A DNA stretch of 64,000 bases from Algoriphagus sp. (GTDB lineage: Bacteria > Bacteroidota > Bacteroidia > Cytophagales > Cyclobacteriaceae). Below the pieces are notes generated by a model that searched no databases, had not been told where the DNA came from, and saw only the letters and a list, made by a program, of their open reading frames with translations. The position numbers and the translations under genes were made by a program. Shown piece by piece: positions 16,962 through 26,094 of this stretch (its first letter is position 1; every line of letters starts with the position of its first letter). The stretch lies in the NCBI RefSeq assembly GCF_013373065.1, contig NZ_JABXIN010000013.1:303962-367961 (forward strand), in the 5' to 3' direction.

Positions 16962-18749
16962 TTACCATTCCCGACCGACTGGAATCACTTTCCAGTTCTG
17001 GTCGAAATAGGGGGTTTTTTCATAGAACCAGCGATAAATCCTCCTTGGGTTTTTGGCAAATTCAGGCTCTGCAATTTTTTTAGCTTCAAACTCTGCTTTC
17101 AAGTCCGGATTTTCTTCCAGCATCTGTGCTATCATGGGTTCCATGATGTAGGTTTCTATGTACTCCGTTTGGGAAAAAATTGGATTGAAATATCCCCATT
17201 GAAAAAAGCTATCCACAGATTCAGGTTCTAAAAGAATCACAATCAGCTCCCCCAAATCTTGGTCGGTTTTGATTCTTACCGAACCGGGAAGAAAGGTTTG
17301 GGTCCGATAGATTTTTTCCGATCCAAAATCCTGCACTCTCATCAATCCCTCGTAGGGCTGACTGACCATTTTGAAATCTGTCACTTTGGAATATTCTAAT
17401 TTCAGCTCACGTGGCTGATCAAGAATTTCCATTTTCACACCATGGATTCGCAGCTTTTCGATCACTTCTCCCCATTCGGATGAAATCCAATAAGCCTTTG
17501 GAATAGGCACAGTCTGTACGGGTACATCCATCAAAAGCGAAGGAACCTGCTGCTTGATTGCTTTTCCTTCCCAAACGACATAGTCCGCACCCGTGATGGA
17601 TGACTTTTCTTTCCTGGAAGCGATCCCCTTGAAATCCATGGTATCTGCCGGAGTATCCCGGAATTTATATTTAACTGCGATAGATTCTTTGGCTTGATTT
17701 TGATCTGATTGGATCGCTTGCTGAATGGGTTCATAGTGATCTGCGATGGATTTAATCGCTTGCTCCATAAATACATAGGTGCCCAAAACCCGCTGCTTAA
17801 ATGGCTTGAGGGAATGATTTTCAATTAAAATCGAAGGAATATGTCTTGCATCTCCATAAGTATGCGAGAATCGTGGGCTGAAGGAAAAAGCAATATTTCC
17901 CTCTGAAAAATCATCTCCATTGGCTGCAAATAGCAGGGGGCCAGGGATATGTCCCCAGTCTTCCAAAGCCTGATCCATTTCAGGTTGAAAAGTTTCAGAA
18001 AGAAATTCGCTTATCGAAGGTGAATAGCCACCCGTTTTCACGTAGCCATAGGTGACATCGTATTGGTAATCCGCGCCGTCTGTCACATGTACATCGACGT
18101 ACAGGTCAGGTTGATAGTCATTGAGCACTCCAATGACTGCCTGTACTCCTGCCGTTTCAATTTTTGAATAATCACGGTTGAGGTTCAAGTTCCGGGCATT
18201 GGTTCGCCATCCCATTTCTTTAGGGCCACGTTGATTTACCCGACCAAAGGGGCTTCGGCGCTCGTGTCCGTCCACATTCAGGATAGGGATGAAAAGAATA
18301 TTCGCCTGGTCTAACAGGGACGCTTTATTTCCATGAATAATATCTCTCAATAGCATCATCCCTGCATCTTTTCCATCAATTTCCCCAGCATGAATTCCTC
18401 CGTGAAAGAACAATGTTGCTTTATTTTCTTTGGCTAATTCTTCTGAAGAAAATGCTTTGTTTTTGGAAGCAATCAGTAGAAAAATATCCCTTCCTTGTTC
18501 ACTTTTGCCAATGGATTTCATCTCCAAAAGGGGAGAGGAATCTGCTAATCGCTGAAGCCAGGCCATGGTTTCCAAATAGGTAGGCGATTCAGTCAAATCG
18601 GATAATTCTCCCGGAGTTACCCAAGGATGATTATTTGGTACCACTAAGGATTCGGATTTCCCTGCCCAAGGCAAAAGTGGAGGCATTATTTCTTGACCAA
18701 GGCTAGCAAAAGACAAAAGGAAAGCGAAAATCGGAAGGAGTTTTTTCAT
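16962..18749 (-). CDS. Secreted M14-family zinc carboxypeptidase-like metallopeptidase
   Basis: The 595-residue protein has a signal peptide (about residues 1-18, cleavage near S-L-G-Q). An M14 domain covers about 55-330: the zinc ligands are His120 and Glu123 in H-G-G-I-H-A-G-E, and His221 in V-D-V-H-V-T-D. The substrate-binding Asn-Arg pair is suggested by N-L-N-R-D-Y. The remaining 250 residues form an extra C-terminal region that ends in W-K-V-I-P-V-G-R. It probably trims peptides in the periplasm or outside. It lies directly downstream of the glucan phosphorylase gene, but with a terminator between them, so it has its own transcript. A second, unrelated-length M14 enzyme is encoded at 22564-25095. 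Confidence 0.88.
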   Translation of the reverse strand: MKKLLPIFAFLLSFASLGQEIMPPLLPWAGKSESLVVPNNHPWVTPGELSDLTESPTYLETMAWLQRLADSSPLLEMKSIGKSEQGRDIFLLIASKNKAFSSEELAKENKATLFFHGGIHAGEIDGKDAGMMLLRDIIHGNKASLLDQANILFIPILNVDGHERRSPFGRVNQRGPKEMGWRTNARNLNLNRDYSKIETAGVQAVIGVLNDYQPDLYVDVHVTDGADYQYDVTYGYVKTGGYSPSISEFLSETFQPEMDQALEDWGHIPGPLLFAANGDDFSEGNIAFSFSPRFSHTYGDARHIPSILIENHSLKPFKQRVLGTYVFMEQAIKSIADHYEPIQQAIQSDQNQAKESIAVKYKFRDTPADTMDFKGIASRKEKSSITGADYVVWEGKAIKQQVPSLLMDVPVQTVPIPKAYWISSEWGEVIEKLRIHGVKMEILDQPRELKLEYSKVTDFKMVSQPYEGLMRVQDFGSEKIYRTQTFLPGSVRIKTDQDLGELIVILLEPESVDSFFQWGYFNPIFSQTEYIETYIMEPMIAQMLEENPDLKAEFEAKKIAEPEFAKNPRRIYRWFYEKTPYFDQNWKVIPVGREW

Positions 18750-18769
18750 GGTTTTTTGAATTGGTTCAG

Positions 18770-18809
18770 AAAAATAAAAGCTCAGCGGGGAAAATCCTCA
18801 CTGAGCTTT
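18770..18809 (-). terminator. Terminator after the glucan phosphorylase-like gene
   Basis: The stem AAAGCTCAG (18777-18785) / CTGAGCTTT (18801-18809), read on the minus strand, is followed by TTTTATTTTT. It ends 27 bases after the stop of the gene at 18837-20504. Confidence 0.85.
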
Positions 18810-18836
18810 GTATACGGTGAAAATTCTGTTCAGGGC

Positions 18837-20504
18837 TTAGTCTTTGTACATGATTTCATAGTACTCTTTGGCCATTCGGTTACTTTCAAAGAAACCGATG
18901 ACATCTTTCATGCCCTTTTGTACGATAGTTCTCCATCGCTCTCGGTCATCATAATAAATCGGAAGGATCTCATTTTCCAAGACATCATAAAGCTTGTCCA
19001 AATCATAATCATCCTGATCTTCGACATGCATGGAAGCATAGTCAGCTGGAGGAACGATGAAACTATTTTTCCCATGCTCGGCAAATTCACAAATCCATCC
19101 GTCATAGGTAGAGAAATTCACTCCGCCATTCATCGAGGCCGTCATTCCAGAGGTACCGGATGCCTCGCGTGGTACTCTTGGATTGTTCAGCCAAATGTCC
19201 GAGGCCTGCTTCAAGCGCTTACTTAGCGTGAGCTCATAGCCTGTACAAACGGCCATATTAGGATAGTTTTTACTCAAATGCACCAGTTGATTGAATACAG
19301 AGATAGCATTGTAATCCAAAGGATATGGCTTTCCAGCCCAAATAATCTGAACCGGGAATTTGGTGTTTCGCATCAAGGCATCGAATCGGCGAACATCCCG
19401 GGTGATCAATTCTGCTCGCTTATAGCTTGCAAAGCGACGCGCCCACACGATCGTCAATACATTTGGGTTGAATAATTTTCCTGTCTGATCAGCCACGATT
19501 TCAAAGGCCCGTTTTTTCAAATACCACTTTCGGTCATCAAAACCTGCCTCGTCATCATTATCCATGAATCGATACAATTGCTTGTCTGACCAGTATTTGA
19601 AGTTTTGGGAGTTGGTGATGTGGGTGATTTCCGGGATGTTGGGATAGAATTTCCACATCTCCCGACTGACTTCTCCGTGCAATTTGGAAACCCCATTTGC
19701 CTTGCGGGCAAATCGAAGTGCTGCCAAACTGTGATTGAAAATATCTCCGGTAAAGCCGACCATGTCTTTGACTTCGTCTATGCTAAACCCATTGAAGAAG
19801 CTCATTTTGTTCAACAAGTGAATGTCATGTTTTTCATTTCCTGCTTCTTCCGGCGTATGTGTAGTAAATACCAAGCGCTTTTTGACCTCTTCCTTGTTGC
19901 CAAATTTTCGCATCAAATGGAAAACTGCACTGACACCATGCGCTTCATTCAAATGATAGACATCCGGGTTGAAATTCAGCTCATCCAATAATTTTGCTCC
20001 ACCGATTCCAAGAAGCAAGCACTGAGCAACCTTAGCGGCGGTATCGGAGTCATACAATTTGTGCGTGATGGTTTGGCTGAGGTAATCATTTTCAGGTAAA
20101 TCCGTACTCAATAAGAAAAGAGGAGCGGATTTGAAGGTATCCGGTGGAAGATACCAAGCCTTTACCCAAACCGGTACATCATGGACAGTTACCCGGAATT
20201 TGATTCCCGTATCCACCAAGAAGCTATAGGTCTTTTCGTACCACTCAGGTTTCAGAGTTTGATCTTGGTTTCGGGATTGGTCGTAATAGCCATACTTCCA
20301 AAGAATCCCGATTCCGATTAGATTTTGCCCCAATTCATAAGCACTTCGAAGGTGGGAACCTGAAAGGAATCCCAAGCCACCGGAATAAATTTTCAGCGGT
20401 TGGTGAATGGCAAACTCCATGGAGAAGTAGGCCACTTTTTTTGAATATTCTGAAGCGATCGGATAAGGAACGCTATAATTTTTAAAGTCGGTCATAGTTG
20501 TCAA
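18837..20504 (-). CDS. Alpha-glucan phosphorylase-like protein (GT35) lacking the PLP lysine
   Basis: The 555-residue protein is of the short, non-allosteric alpha-glucan phosphorylase type. It shows A-Y-F-S-M-E-F-A-I near the N-terminus, the glycine-rich Y-S-G-G-L-G-F-L-S-G-S loop, H-L-N-E-A-H-G and T-T-H-T-P-E, as expected. Phosphorylases normally have E-A-S-G-T-x-x-M-K, whose Lys binds pyridoxal phosphate. Here the same segment reads E-A-S-G-T-S-G-M-T, with Thr455 at the lysine position (codon ACG on the minus strand at 19140-19142). The rest of the segment is intact, so this is a real substitution and not a frameshift. Either the enzyme works without PLP or it is not a phosphorylase. Cytoplasmic storage-glucan metabolism is the default guess. 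Gene symbol withheld for that reason. Confidence 0.8.
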   Translation of the reverse strand: MTTMTDFKNYSVPYPIASEYSKKVAYFSMEFAIHQPLKIYSGGLGFLSGSHLRSAYELGQNLIGIGILWKYGYYDQSRNQDQTLKPEWYEKTYSFLVDTGIKFRVTVHDVPVWVKAWYLPPDTFKSAPLFLLSTDLPENDYLSQTITHKLYDSDTAAKVAQCLLLGIGGAKLLDELNFNPDVYHLNEAHGVSAVFHLMRKFGNKEEVKKRLVFTTHTPEEAGNEKHDIHLLNKMSFFNGFSIDEVKDMVGFTGDIFNHSLAALRFARKANGVSKLHGEVSREMWKFYPNIPEITHITNSQNFKYWSDKQLYRFMDNDDEAGFDDRKWYLKKRAFEIVADQTGKLFNPNVLTIVWARRFASYKRAELITRDVRRFDALMRNTKFPVQIIWAGKPYPLDYNAISVFNQLVHLSKNYPNMAVCTGYELTLSKRLKQASDIWLNNPRVPREASGTSGMTASMNGGVNFSTYDGWICEFAEHGKNSFIVPPADYASMHVEDQDDYDLDKLYDVLENEILPIYYDDRERWRTIVQKGMKDVIGFFESNRMAKEYYEIMYKD

Positions 20505-20634
20505 AATTGGAAGCGCCTAATTTATGAGAAAAGGAATGGGAAATGGTGCTCTTTTAGATAAAAAATGAGGGATAAATCATGGAAATCGTTTGAAATAAAA
20601 ATAAGCTGGGTAAAAAATAATTATTGGTCAGTTC

Positions 20635-20669
20635 GAGCGGAGTCGAGGAACTTTCGACTCCGCTCTTTT
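20635..20669. repeat. GC-rich intergenic palindrome with T-tail
   Basis: A perfect 11-bp stem (GAGCGGAGTCG at 20635-20645, CGACTCCGCTC at 20655-20665) is followed by TTTT. It lies between the esterase stop and the glucan phosphorylase start, both minus strand. The T-run is on the plus strand, opposite to both genes. It looks like a dispersed palindromic repeat rather than a terminator of either neighbour. No second copy is seen in the window. Confidence 0.6.
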
Positions 20670-20707
20670 GACTTTGAAGAGGGTTAATAAATTATCGCTA
20701 TCAAAAT

Positions 20708-22363
20708 TTAGGCATTAAGAGCCGCTAGGCCATTCCCGTCTGGCTTGTTTTTAACTATACAGGTATCATTAAAGATCATCGTCTCTCCATTGTCGGCAGA
20801 GTAGCTTGGCCAATTTGGAAGAGCTCCTGCGTTCGGATTCCCAGTTTTCATAAAGGCTAATAGGGAGGCAGACATTTTATCTGATAAGCTTCGAGGTCGG
20901 ACCCCACCGCCGGTGTGGGTATACATTCGATCTGTATTTTGATACCAGAAACAGATATCGATACAATGGAAAGCTTTCATTCGGCCATCATATAAATTAG
21001 GCTCCCATCCAAACCAAGCCAAATAAACAGGTGCATTTTGCTTGGATTTGGCATTGGCGGTATTAATGGCTCCTTGGCGATTGGATAAGATCATGGCCCA
21101 CAAATCCGCAGCGGAAGCTTCCGGGAAGTCCTTACGATAGGCTGTTAGGATAGATTCGGATTTATCACCGAACCTACCTTTTAATTGTTCTACGACCCCA
21201 GCCCAATCAATTTTTTCCAATTCGGCATCGGTACGGGTTGGATTCCATTCATGGAAAGTCGTACAGATCATCAGAGGCATATCGGAGGCATGCGAGGCGG
21301 TTTCACTGAAAAATTCTCCTGTAGGAATATGGACACCATCTGCAACTGGGCCAAATCCTCCCCGAAATCCCGGTTGGGGGAATTCTTTTCGCATTCTCTC
21401 TAAGGCAACATAAGCGACATCCAAATATTCTCTCCAAGTTAATTCCTGAAGTTTGTCAAGGGTTTCTGGGCTTAAGCCAGCTGCCTCCATCACATATTTT
21501 CCGAGGGTTTGGGAATACTCTTTTGGTGTTGCTGTTAGCATGCTGCCACTGAGTGCCACACCTTTGTGCACAATTCCCTTAGAAGCAGGCATAGCCATGG
21601 CGCAGGTCACTTTGGCTCCACCTCCGGATTGCCCCATAATGGTGACATTACTCGGGTCTCCTCCGAAATTGGCAATGTTGTCCCGGACCCATTCCAAAGC
21701 AAAAATGATATCCAACATGCCTACATTTCCGGAATCTTTGTATTTCTTTCCTCCAACTCCTGAAAGATCCGTAAAGCCAATAGGGCCTAAGCGGTGATTG
21801 ATAGAAACAAAAACGATATCCCCGTTTTTGGCAATGTTTTCACCATGATAACCATCTTGTTCGATGCCATTTCCGTTGGTGAATCCTCCTCCATGTAACC
21901 AGACCATGACAGGGCGCTTTTTCCCATCGGCTAGGCCATTGGTCCACACATTCAATCGAAGACAGTCTTCACTGACGTCATCATAGTTCCAATGATCCGC
22001 AAATGAATAATGAACATTTGCATAGCGGTTGTCCATGATTTGAGGAGCCGTATTTCCCCACCAGATGGTAGGTTTGATATCTGTCCAAGGTTCAGGTTTT
22101 TTGGGAGCCATAAATCGGTTTTTGCCGGATGTGTCTGCTCCGTAGGGAACTCCTAAAAAGGTATACACCCCATTGAGAATGTAACCTCTCACTTTTCCTG
22201 AGTCTGTTTCTGTGATCGCAATGTTGTCTCCGATTTGAAGAAATTGATCATCAGAATTTTGTGAAGCAGCAGATTTGGCCTGTGCGGAATGAACAAAAGG
22301 TACGGAGGCAGCCAAGGTGCCTACACCGACTTTTTTGAAAAATTCTCTTCGATTGGTATTCAT
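20708..22363 (-). CDS. Tat-exported type B carboxylesterase/lipase
   Basis: The 551-residue protein begins with a twin-arginine leader (N-R-R-E-F-F-K-K, hydrophobic stretch, cleavage near H-S-A-Q-A at about 29). The carboxylesterase type B fold is evident from S-E-D-C-L-R-L-N-V-W (about 131-140), the oxyanion motif H-G-G-G-F, and the nucleophile elbow G-Q-S-G-G-G with Ser246. The catalytic acid and His lie further on, as in the family. It hydrolyses carboxylic esters after folding in the cytoplasm and export by Tat; the natural substrate is unknown. Its stop is 203 bases from the next gene on the same strand, so it is probably transcribed alone. Confidence 0.9.
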   Translation of the reverse strand: MNTNRREFFKKVGVGTLAASVPFVHSAQAKSAASQNSDDQFLQIGDNIAITETDSGKVRGYILNGVYTFLGVPYGADTSGKNRFMAPKKPEPWTDIKPTIWWGNTAPQIMDNRYANVHYSFADHWNYDDVSEDCLRLNVWTNGLADGKKRPVMVWLHGGGFTNGNGIEQDGYHGENIAKNGDIVFVSINHRLGPIGFTDLSGVGGKKYKDSGNVGMLDIIFALEWVRDNIANFGGDPSNVTIMGQSGGGAKVTCAMAMPASKGIVHKGVALSGSMLTATPKEYSQTLGKYVMEAAGLSPETLDKLQELTWREYLDVAYVALERMRKEFPQPGFRGGFGPVADGVHIPTGEFFSETASHASDMPLMICTTFHEWNPTRTDAELEKIDWAGVVEQLKGRFGDKSESILTAYRKDFPEASAADLWAMILSNRQGAINTANAKSKQNAPVYLAWFGWEPNLYDGRMKAFHCIDICFWYQNTDRMYTHTGGGVRPRSLSDKMSASLLAFMKTGNPNAGALPNWPSYSADNGETMIFNDTCIVKNKPDGNGLAALNA

Positions 22364-22490
22364 AGGATTCTAGGTTTATTGTATCATTTTGAAAAAATAG
22401 TAAAAAATCATGATAATCAATAGATAAGAATATAATTCAATAGAAATAGGTGCAGAAAAGCTCACTTCCTCACCCTAAACTTTTTTTGAA

Positions 22491-22524
22491 ATAATAAAGC
22501 CGGCTCCCAAAATCGGAGCCGGCT
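22491..22524 (-). terminator. Terminator after the large M14 peptidase gene
   Basis: A perfect 10-bp stem (AGCCGGCTCC at 22498-22507, GGAGCCGGCT at 22515-22524), read on the minus strand, is followed by a T-rich tail (TTTATTAT). It lies 40 bases beyond the stop of the gene at 22564-25095. Confidence 0.8.
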
Positions 22525-22537
22525 CATCTTGATACTT

Positions 22538-22558
22538 GCTACTAGCTACTAGCTACTA
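22538..22558. repeat. Short tandem repeat, GCTACTA x3
   Basis: Three perfect 7-bp units fill the space between the M14 stop codon and its terminator, and a partial fourth unit follows at 22563. It is a potential slippage site but lies outside any reading frame. Confidence 0.6.
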
Positions 22559-22563
22559 ACAAG

Positions 22564-25095
22564 CTACTGTCCTACCATAAAAATGGCGTTGCTTAGGACG
22601 AGTTTTCCAGCCTCCCAGAAGCCTCTGAAAATCGGATTGTCCACAAAATAGATGAGTTCACCTCTTCCTTTGTTTTCTACACCGATGGCCATGGTTTCTC
22701 CCATTTGGGATTTGATTTTATAACCGATATAGCCTGTTCGATAAGAATCGGTATTGCTGATTTTGCCGGCATTGACTCCATCCGTCAAGTAGGCAAATTT
22801 GCTGGAATTGTTTTTCAAGGTGTAATACTTCCCGCCAGTGCCATAACCAAGGGGATGAGTCACATCCATGTCCACTTGGTAGATTGCTCCCGCTGCTCCA
22901 CCGGCAATAGCCAATCGCTCTCCTTCTTGATATGGAGCTAGTCGTTCTACTTTTGCCAAGGTTTCGGCAGCCTTTTCGGCAGCTTTTTTCTCCTCCTCGG
23001 TATCGTAGGTTTTCAGATCAAATCCTTCCTTATTGGCAAACAAGTTCAAGGCTCCGTCAATAGCTATTAATTTTCCGCCTGCTCTAACCCATTCCATCAC
23101 TTTTTCTTCGGCAGCTTTGTTTAGGCCACCTCCCCAGGTCGAAGGTAAAATCAGCACGTCATAATCGCTGAGGTCATAGCGGCCGAGATTCCCCATTTCG
23201 AGGTTTACCAGTGGGTAATCCAACTCTTGTTCGAAAAAGTGCCAGATTTCACCATAATTCAAGGAAGAAGTGCCTTCTCCGCCCACCAAGGCTACTTTTG
23301 GAGCTTGGATTACACGTATATTCGGTGAACCAAAGTCCTTTCCTTCTTCCATGTACCCGGTCATGGTTGTCTCCAGCTGAATACCAAATTTATTGGCCGT
23401 CTCTGTTACTTTCTTGTCGAAATCAGGAACGTACTCATTGCCTCCTTTGGTGATTAAAAGAGTGCCTGCAGGGAAGCTTTTGCCTTCGGTTTTGAAAGGA
23501 AACTCCGGATATTTCACCCGAATTCCTTGCTTCAGAAGAGCTGCCAAGAAGACCGCATCTCGAGTACCTTCCCAAGAAGCGATGTAAGCCACTGGAGTTT
23601 TACCAGCAGTATTTGGAGTGAAAGGATTTGCTTCATAGGCTCCTGCTGGATCCAATCGACTTTCTACCGCATAGGCAGAGACATTGTAGGCATAGGGTAA
23701 TGCCCAGCTTGTGATATCATAAGTGATACTGTCATTCAACTGAGGGTTTGGCTCAAAGAAAACTTGCGCTAAGACTGCTTTGGGTTGATAGGCGGATACT
23801 ACAATATCTTCTTCATTGGTAGAAAAGCTTGTGTTTTTTCCGCTTTGATACTCAAATCCACGCAATCCAGATCGATTCCCTGCTTTTCCATATCGAATTC
23901 CGTTTTTGTCAAGCAAGGCTAAAAGCTTGGAGACTTGGGCAGGATTGCTGTCCCCTTTGATGACAAAGCTCTTGTACTTTCCTTTTGGATTGGAAGAATT
24001 TTCTTGAAAATACTTGCTGTATTCTTCCAAAAGACGATCCGCATTCGCGCTTGTCACTTCTGCTGCAGACATGGCAGCAGTGTAATGACCCTCGATTCGG
24101 TAGCTCAGTGTGACGGTGTCCCCAATCGCATTGAATCCACCTCGGCCTGCACGGCCGCCGCCCCCTTGCTCAATAGTCATCCCAATGGCGCCATTGTACA
24201 TGGGATAGGTGTCTCCATAGGATGGATAAAGGAGGTCAAAACGCTCTTTGGTAAAGTAAAAGCGACCCATTTCATCAAAATACTTGGCAGTATTCTTTCC
24301 GAAAATATCCTGAAACTCATGTTGCCAATCAGTCAATTGCTCGTGCAAAGGCTCAGCTGCTGGGGCCATATAAAAAGGATTATTGATGCCTTGCTCATGA
24401 AAGTCCAAGTGCAACTGGGGCATCCACTGCTGATACATTTTCAATCGAGCCTGAGATTCTACTTGTACTTGCCAAGCCCAATCCCGATTGAGATCAAAGA
24501 GGTAATGGTTTGCCCGACCTCCTGGCCAAGGCTCATTGTGTTCTGCTGACTGTAAATCGGGCTGCAGGATGGTGTTCATCTTTTGATTGTACCACATTGC
24601 ATAGCGATCCCGACCGTCCGGATTGATAGCTGGATCGATGATGATTACCTGATTTTTCAGCCATTCCTGTGATTTTTGGTTGTTGGGATCAGCCAAGGTG
24701 TGGAAGGCCGAAATCGCTGCTTCCATCCCGACAGACTCATTTCCGTGCACATTGAAAGACATCCAATTGATAGGAATAGCTGTACTGGGTGTACCCTGTA
24801 GCAAACCGGCGCGTTTTAAGTTGTCCGTACGGATTTGCTCCAGTTGAGCCATGTTTTCGGCACTGGACAGGATAGCCAAAATCAAAGGTCGCTTTTCATT
24901 GGTCTCGCCATATTGGATAAGTTTCACATTGGGATTATTGGCCGCGACATGCTCAAAATAATCGACCATCCGGTGATGGGGTGTAAAACGGTCTCCGGGT
25001 TTATAGCCCAAAAACTGCTCGGGGGTTTGGATTTGTGCAAAAGTGACTTGCAGTCCAAACGTTAGGAATAGGAAAAGAAGTATTGATTTTTTCAT
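22564..25095 (-). CDS. Secreted large M14-family metallopeptidase
   Basis: The 843-residue protein has a signal peptide (about 1-20, cleavage at T-F-A-Q). A zinc carboxypeptidase domain covers about 30-370: His117 and Glu120 in N-V-H-G-N-E, and His233 in L-D-F-H-E-Q-G. An N-R-D-W segment fits the Asn-Arg substrate site. The remaining 450 residues include a region resembling a class I glutamine amidotransferase-like fold (Y-D-V-L-I-L-P-S-T-W-G-G-G), as seen in long Bacteroidota M14 proteins. It is probably a periplasmic or outer-membrane-associated exopeptidase. It is separated from the esterase by a terminator and from lutA by a 240-base divergent region. Confidence 0.88.
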   Translation of the reverse strand: MKKSILLFLFLTFGLQVTFAQIQTPEQFLGYKPGDRFTPHHRMVDYFEHVAANNPNVKLIQYGETNEKRPLILAILSSAENMAQLEQIRTDNLKRAGLLQGTPSTAIPINWMSFNVHGNESVGMEAAISAFHTLADPNNQKSQEWLKNQVIIIDPAINPDGRDRYAMWYNQKMNTILQPDLQSAEHNEPWPGGRANHYLFDLNRDWAWQVQVESQARLKMYQQWMPQLHLDFHEQGINNPFYMAPAAEPLHEQLTDWQHEFQDIFGKNTAKYFDEMGRFYFTKERFDLLYPSYGDTYPMYNGAIGMTIEQGGGGRAGRGGFNAIGDTVTLSYRIEGHYTAAMSAAEVTSANADRLLEEYSKYFQENSSNPKGKYKSFVIKGDSNPAQVSKLLALLDKNGIRYGKAGNRSGLRGFEYQSGKNTSFSTNEEDIVVSAYQPKAVLAQVFFEPNPQLNDSITYDITSWALPYAYNVSAYAVESRLDPAGAYEANPFTPNTAGKTPVAYIASWEGTRDAVFLAALLKQGIRVKYPEFPFKTEGKSFPAGTLLITKGGNEYVPDFDKKVTETANKFGIQLETTMTGYMEEGKDFGSPNIRVIQAPKVALVGGEGTSSLNYGEIWHFFEQELDYPLVNLEMGNLGRYDLSDYDVLILPSTWGGGLNKAAEEKVMEWVRAGGKLIAIDGALNLFANKEGFDLKTYDTEEEKKAAEKAAETLAKVERLAPYQEGERLAIAGGAAGAIYQVDMDVTHPLGYGTGGKYYTLKNNSSKFAYLTDGVNAGKISNTDSYRTGYIGYKIKSQMGETMAIGVENKGRGELIYFVDNPIFRGFWEAGKLVLSNAIFMVGQ

Positions 25096-25335
25096 AGGAT
25101 AATTAATTGCACTTTAAACTACGTCTAGTGAGCCCCTAAAAACGAACTTATAAAAGAGGTGTCAAGGGGCATAGTTAGGTAGAAAACACCTAGGCGTCGA
25201 ATTTAGGATTAAAAAAGTCTTTTGTAAAGCCGGAGATATAAATTCGGATCCTTTCAAATGATGGCTTTTTGATTAAAATTCACTTTCTTGGATTTACTTG
25301 AATCTAGGTAGCTTACATTCAAGATTTTGTAAAAA

Positions 25336-26094
25336 ATGAGAAAAAGAGAACCCAGTATCGGACTTTTCATTCCTTGCTATGTGGATCAGTTCTTTCCGCA
25401 GGTGGCTGTTGCTACCTTAGAATTATTGGAGAAACTCGGCTGTAAAGTGACCTACCCTTTGGGCCAGACCTGCTGTGGACAGCCTTTAGCGAATGCGGGC
25501 TATGAACGGGATACAGCAGGTTCTACTCGACACTTTTTGGAACTCTTTAAGGGTTTTGACTATGTCGTCGCGCCATCTGGAAGCTGTGTGCTTCATGTGA
25601 AGGAGCATTTTCCCGAACTTAAAGGCTTGGAGGAGGATACCAAAGAAGTTCAAGAACGGATTTATGAATTGACTGAATTCATTATCGATGTCCTTAAAGT
25701 AGATGTTTTGAAAGGCTCTTTTCCCAAAAAAGTGGGCTATCATTCGTCCTGCCATGGCTTACGAGGCTTGCGTTTGGCCTCCAGTTCTGAGATGAATGTT
25801 TCTCCATTCAACAAAGCGAAGCAACTTTTAGAACAGATCGAAGGCTTGGAGTGGGTCGAATTGAGCCGAACAGATGAATGCTGCGGTTTTGGGGGTACAT
25901 TCTCTGTGACCGAAGAGGCCCTTTCAGTGCAAATGGGAAAAGATCGTCTGGAAGATCATCAAAAGCATCAGGTGGAAATAGTCACGGGTGGAGATATGTC
26001 GTGCTTGATGCATTTGCAAGGTATTGCCGATCGATCAAAAAGTGATTTGAAATTTATGCATATCGCAGAAATTCTAAACCAATCCCTCGCATGA
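25336..26094 (+). CDS. lutA: Lactate utilization protein A, (Fe-S)-binding
   Basis: The 252-residue protein has two CCG domains. Their cysteine clusters are T-C-C-G-Q-P near residue 49 and D-E-C-C-G-F-G-G-T near residue 185, each helped by an upstream C-Y or S-C-H segment. LutA works with LutB and LutC as an L-lactate dehydrogenase complex feeding electrons to the respiratory chain and yielding pyruvate. The start at 25336 leaves a normal M-R-K-R-E-P leader without signal peptide, as expected for a cytoplasmic protein. Its last codons overlap the lutB start by 4 bases. No lactate permease or GntR-type LutR gene is next to it. Confidence 0.93.
   Translation: MRKREPSIGLFIPCYVDQFFPQVAVATLELLEKLGCKVTYPLGQTCCGQPLANAGYERDTAGSTRHFLELFKGFDYVVAPSGSCVLHVKEHFPELKGLEEDTKEVQERIYELTEFIIDVLKVDVLKGSFPKKVGYHSSCHGLRGLRLASSSEMNVSPFNKAKQLLEQIEGLEWVELSRTDECCGFGGTFSVTEEALSVQMGKDRLEDHQKHQVEIVTGGDMSCLMHLQGIADRSKSDLKFMHIAEILNQSLA

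Noticed and set aside
23935..24549. A 204-codon open frame on the plus strand inside the large M14 gene
   Set aside because: It is an antisense shadow of a well-supported peptidase and shows no protein family features.
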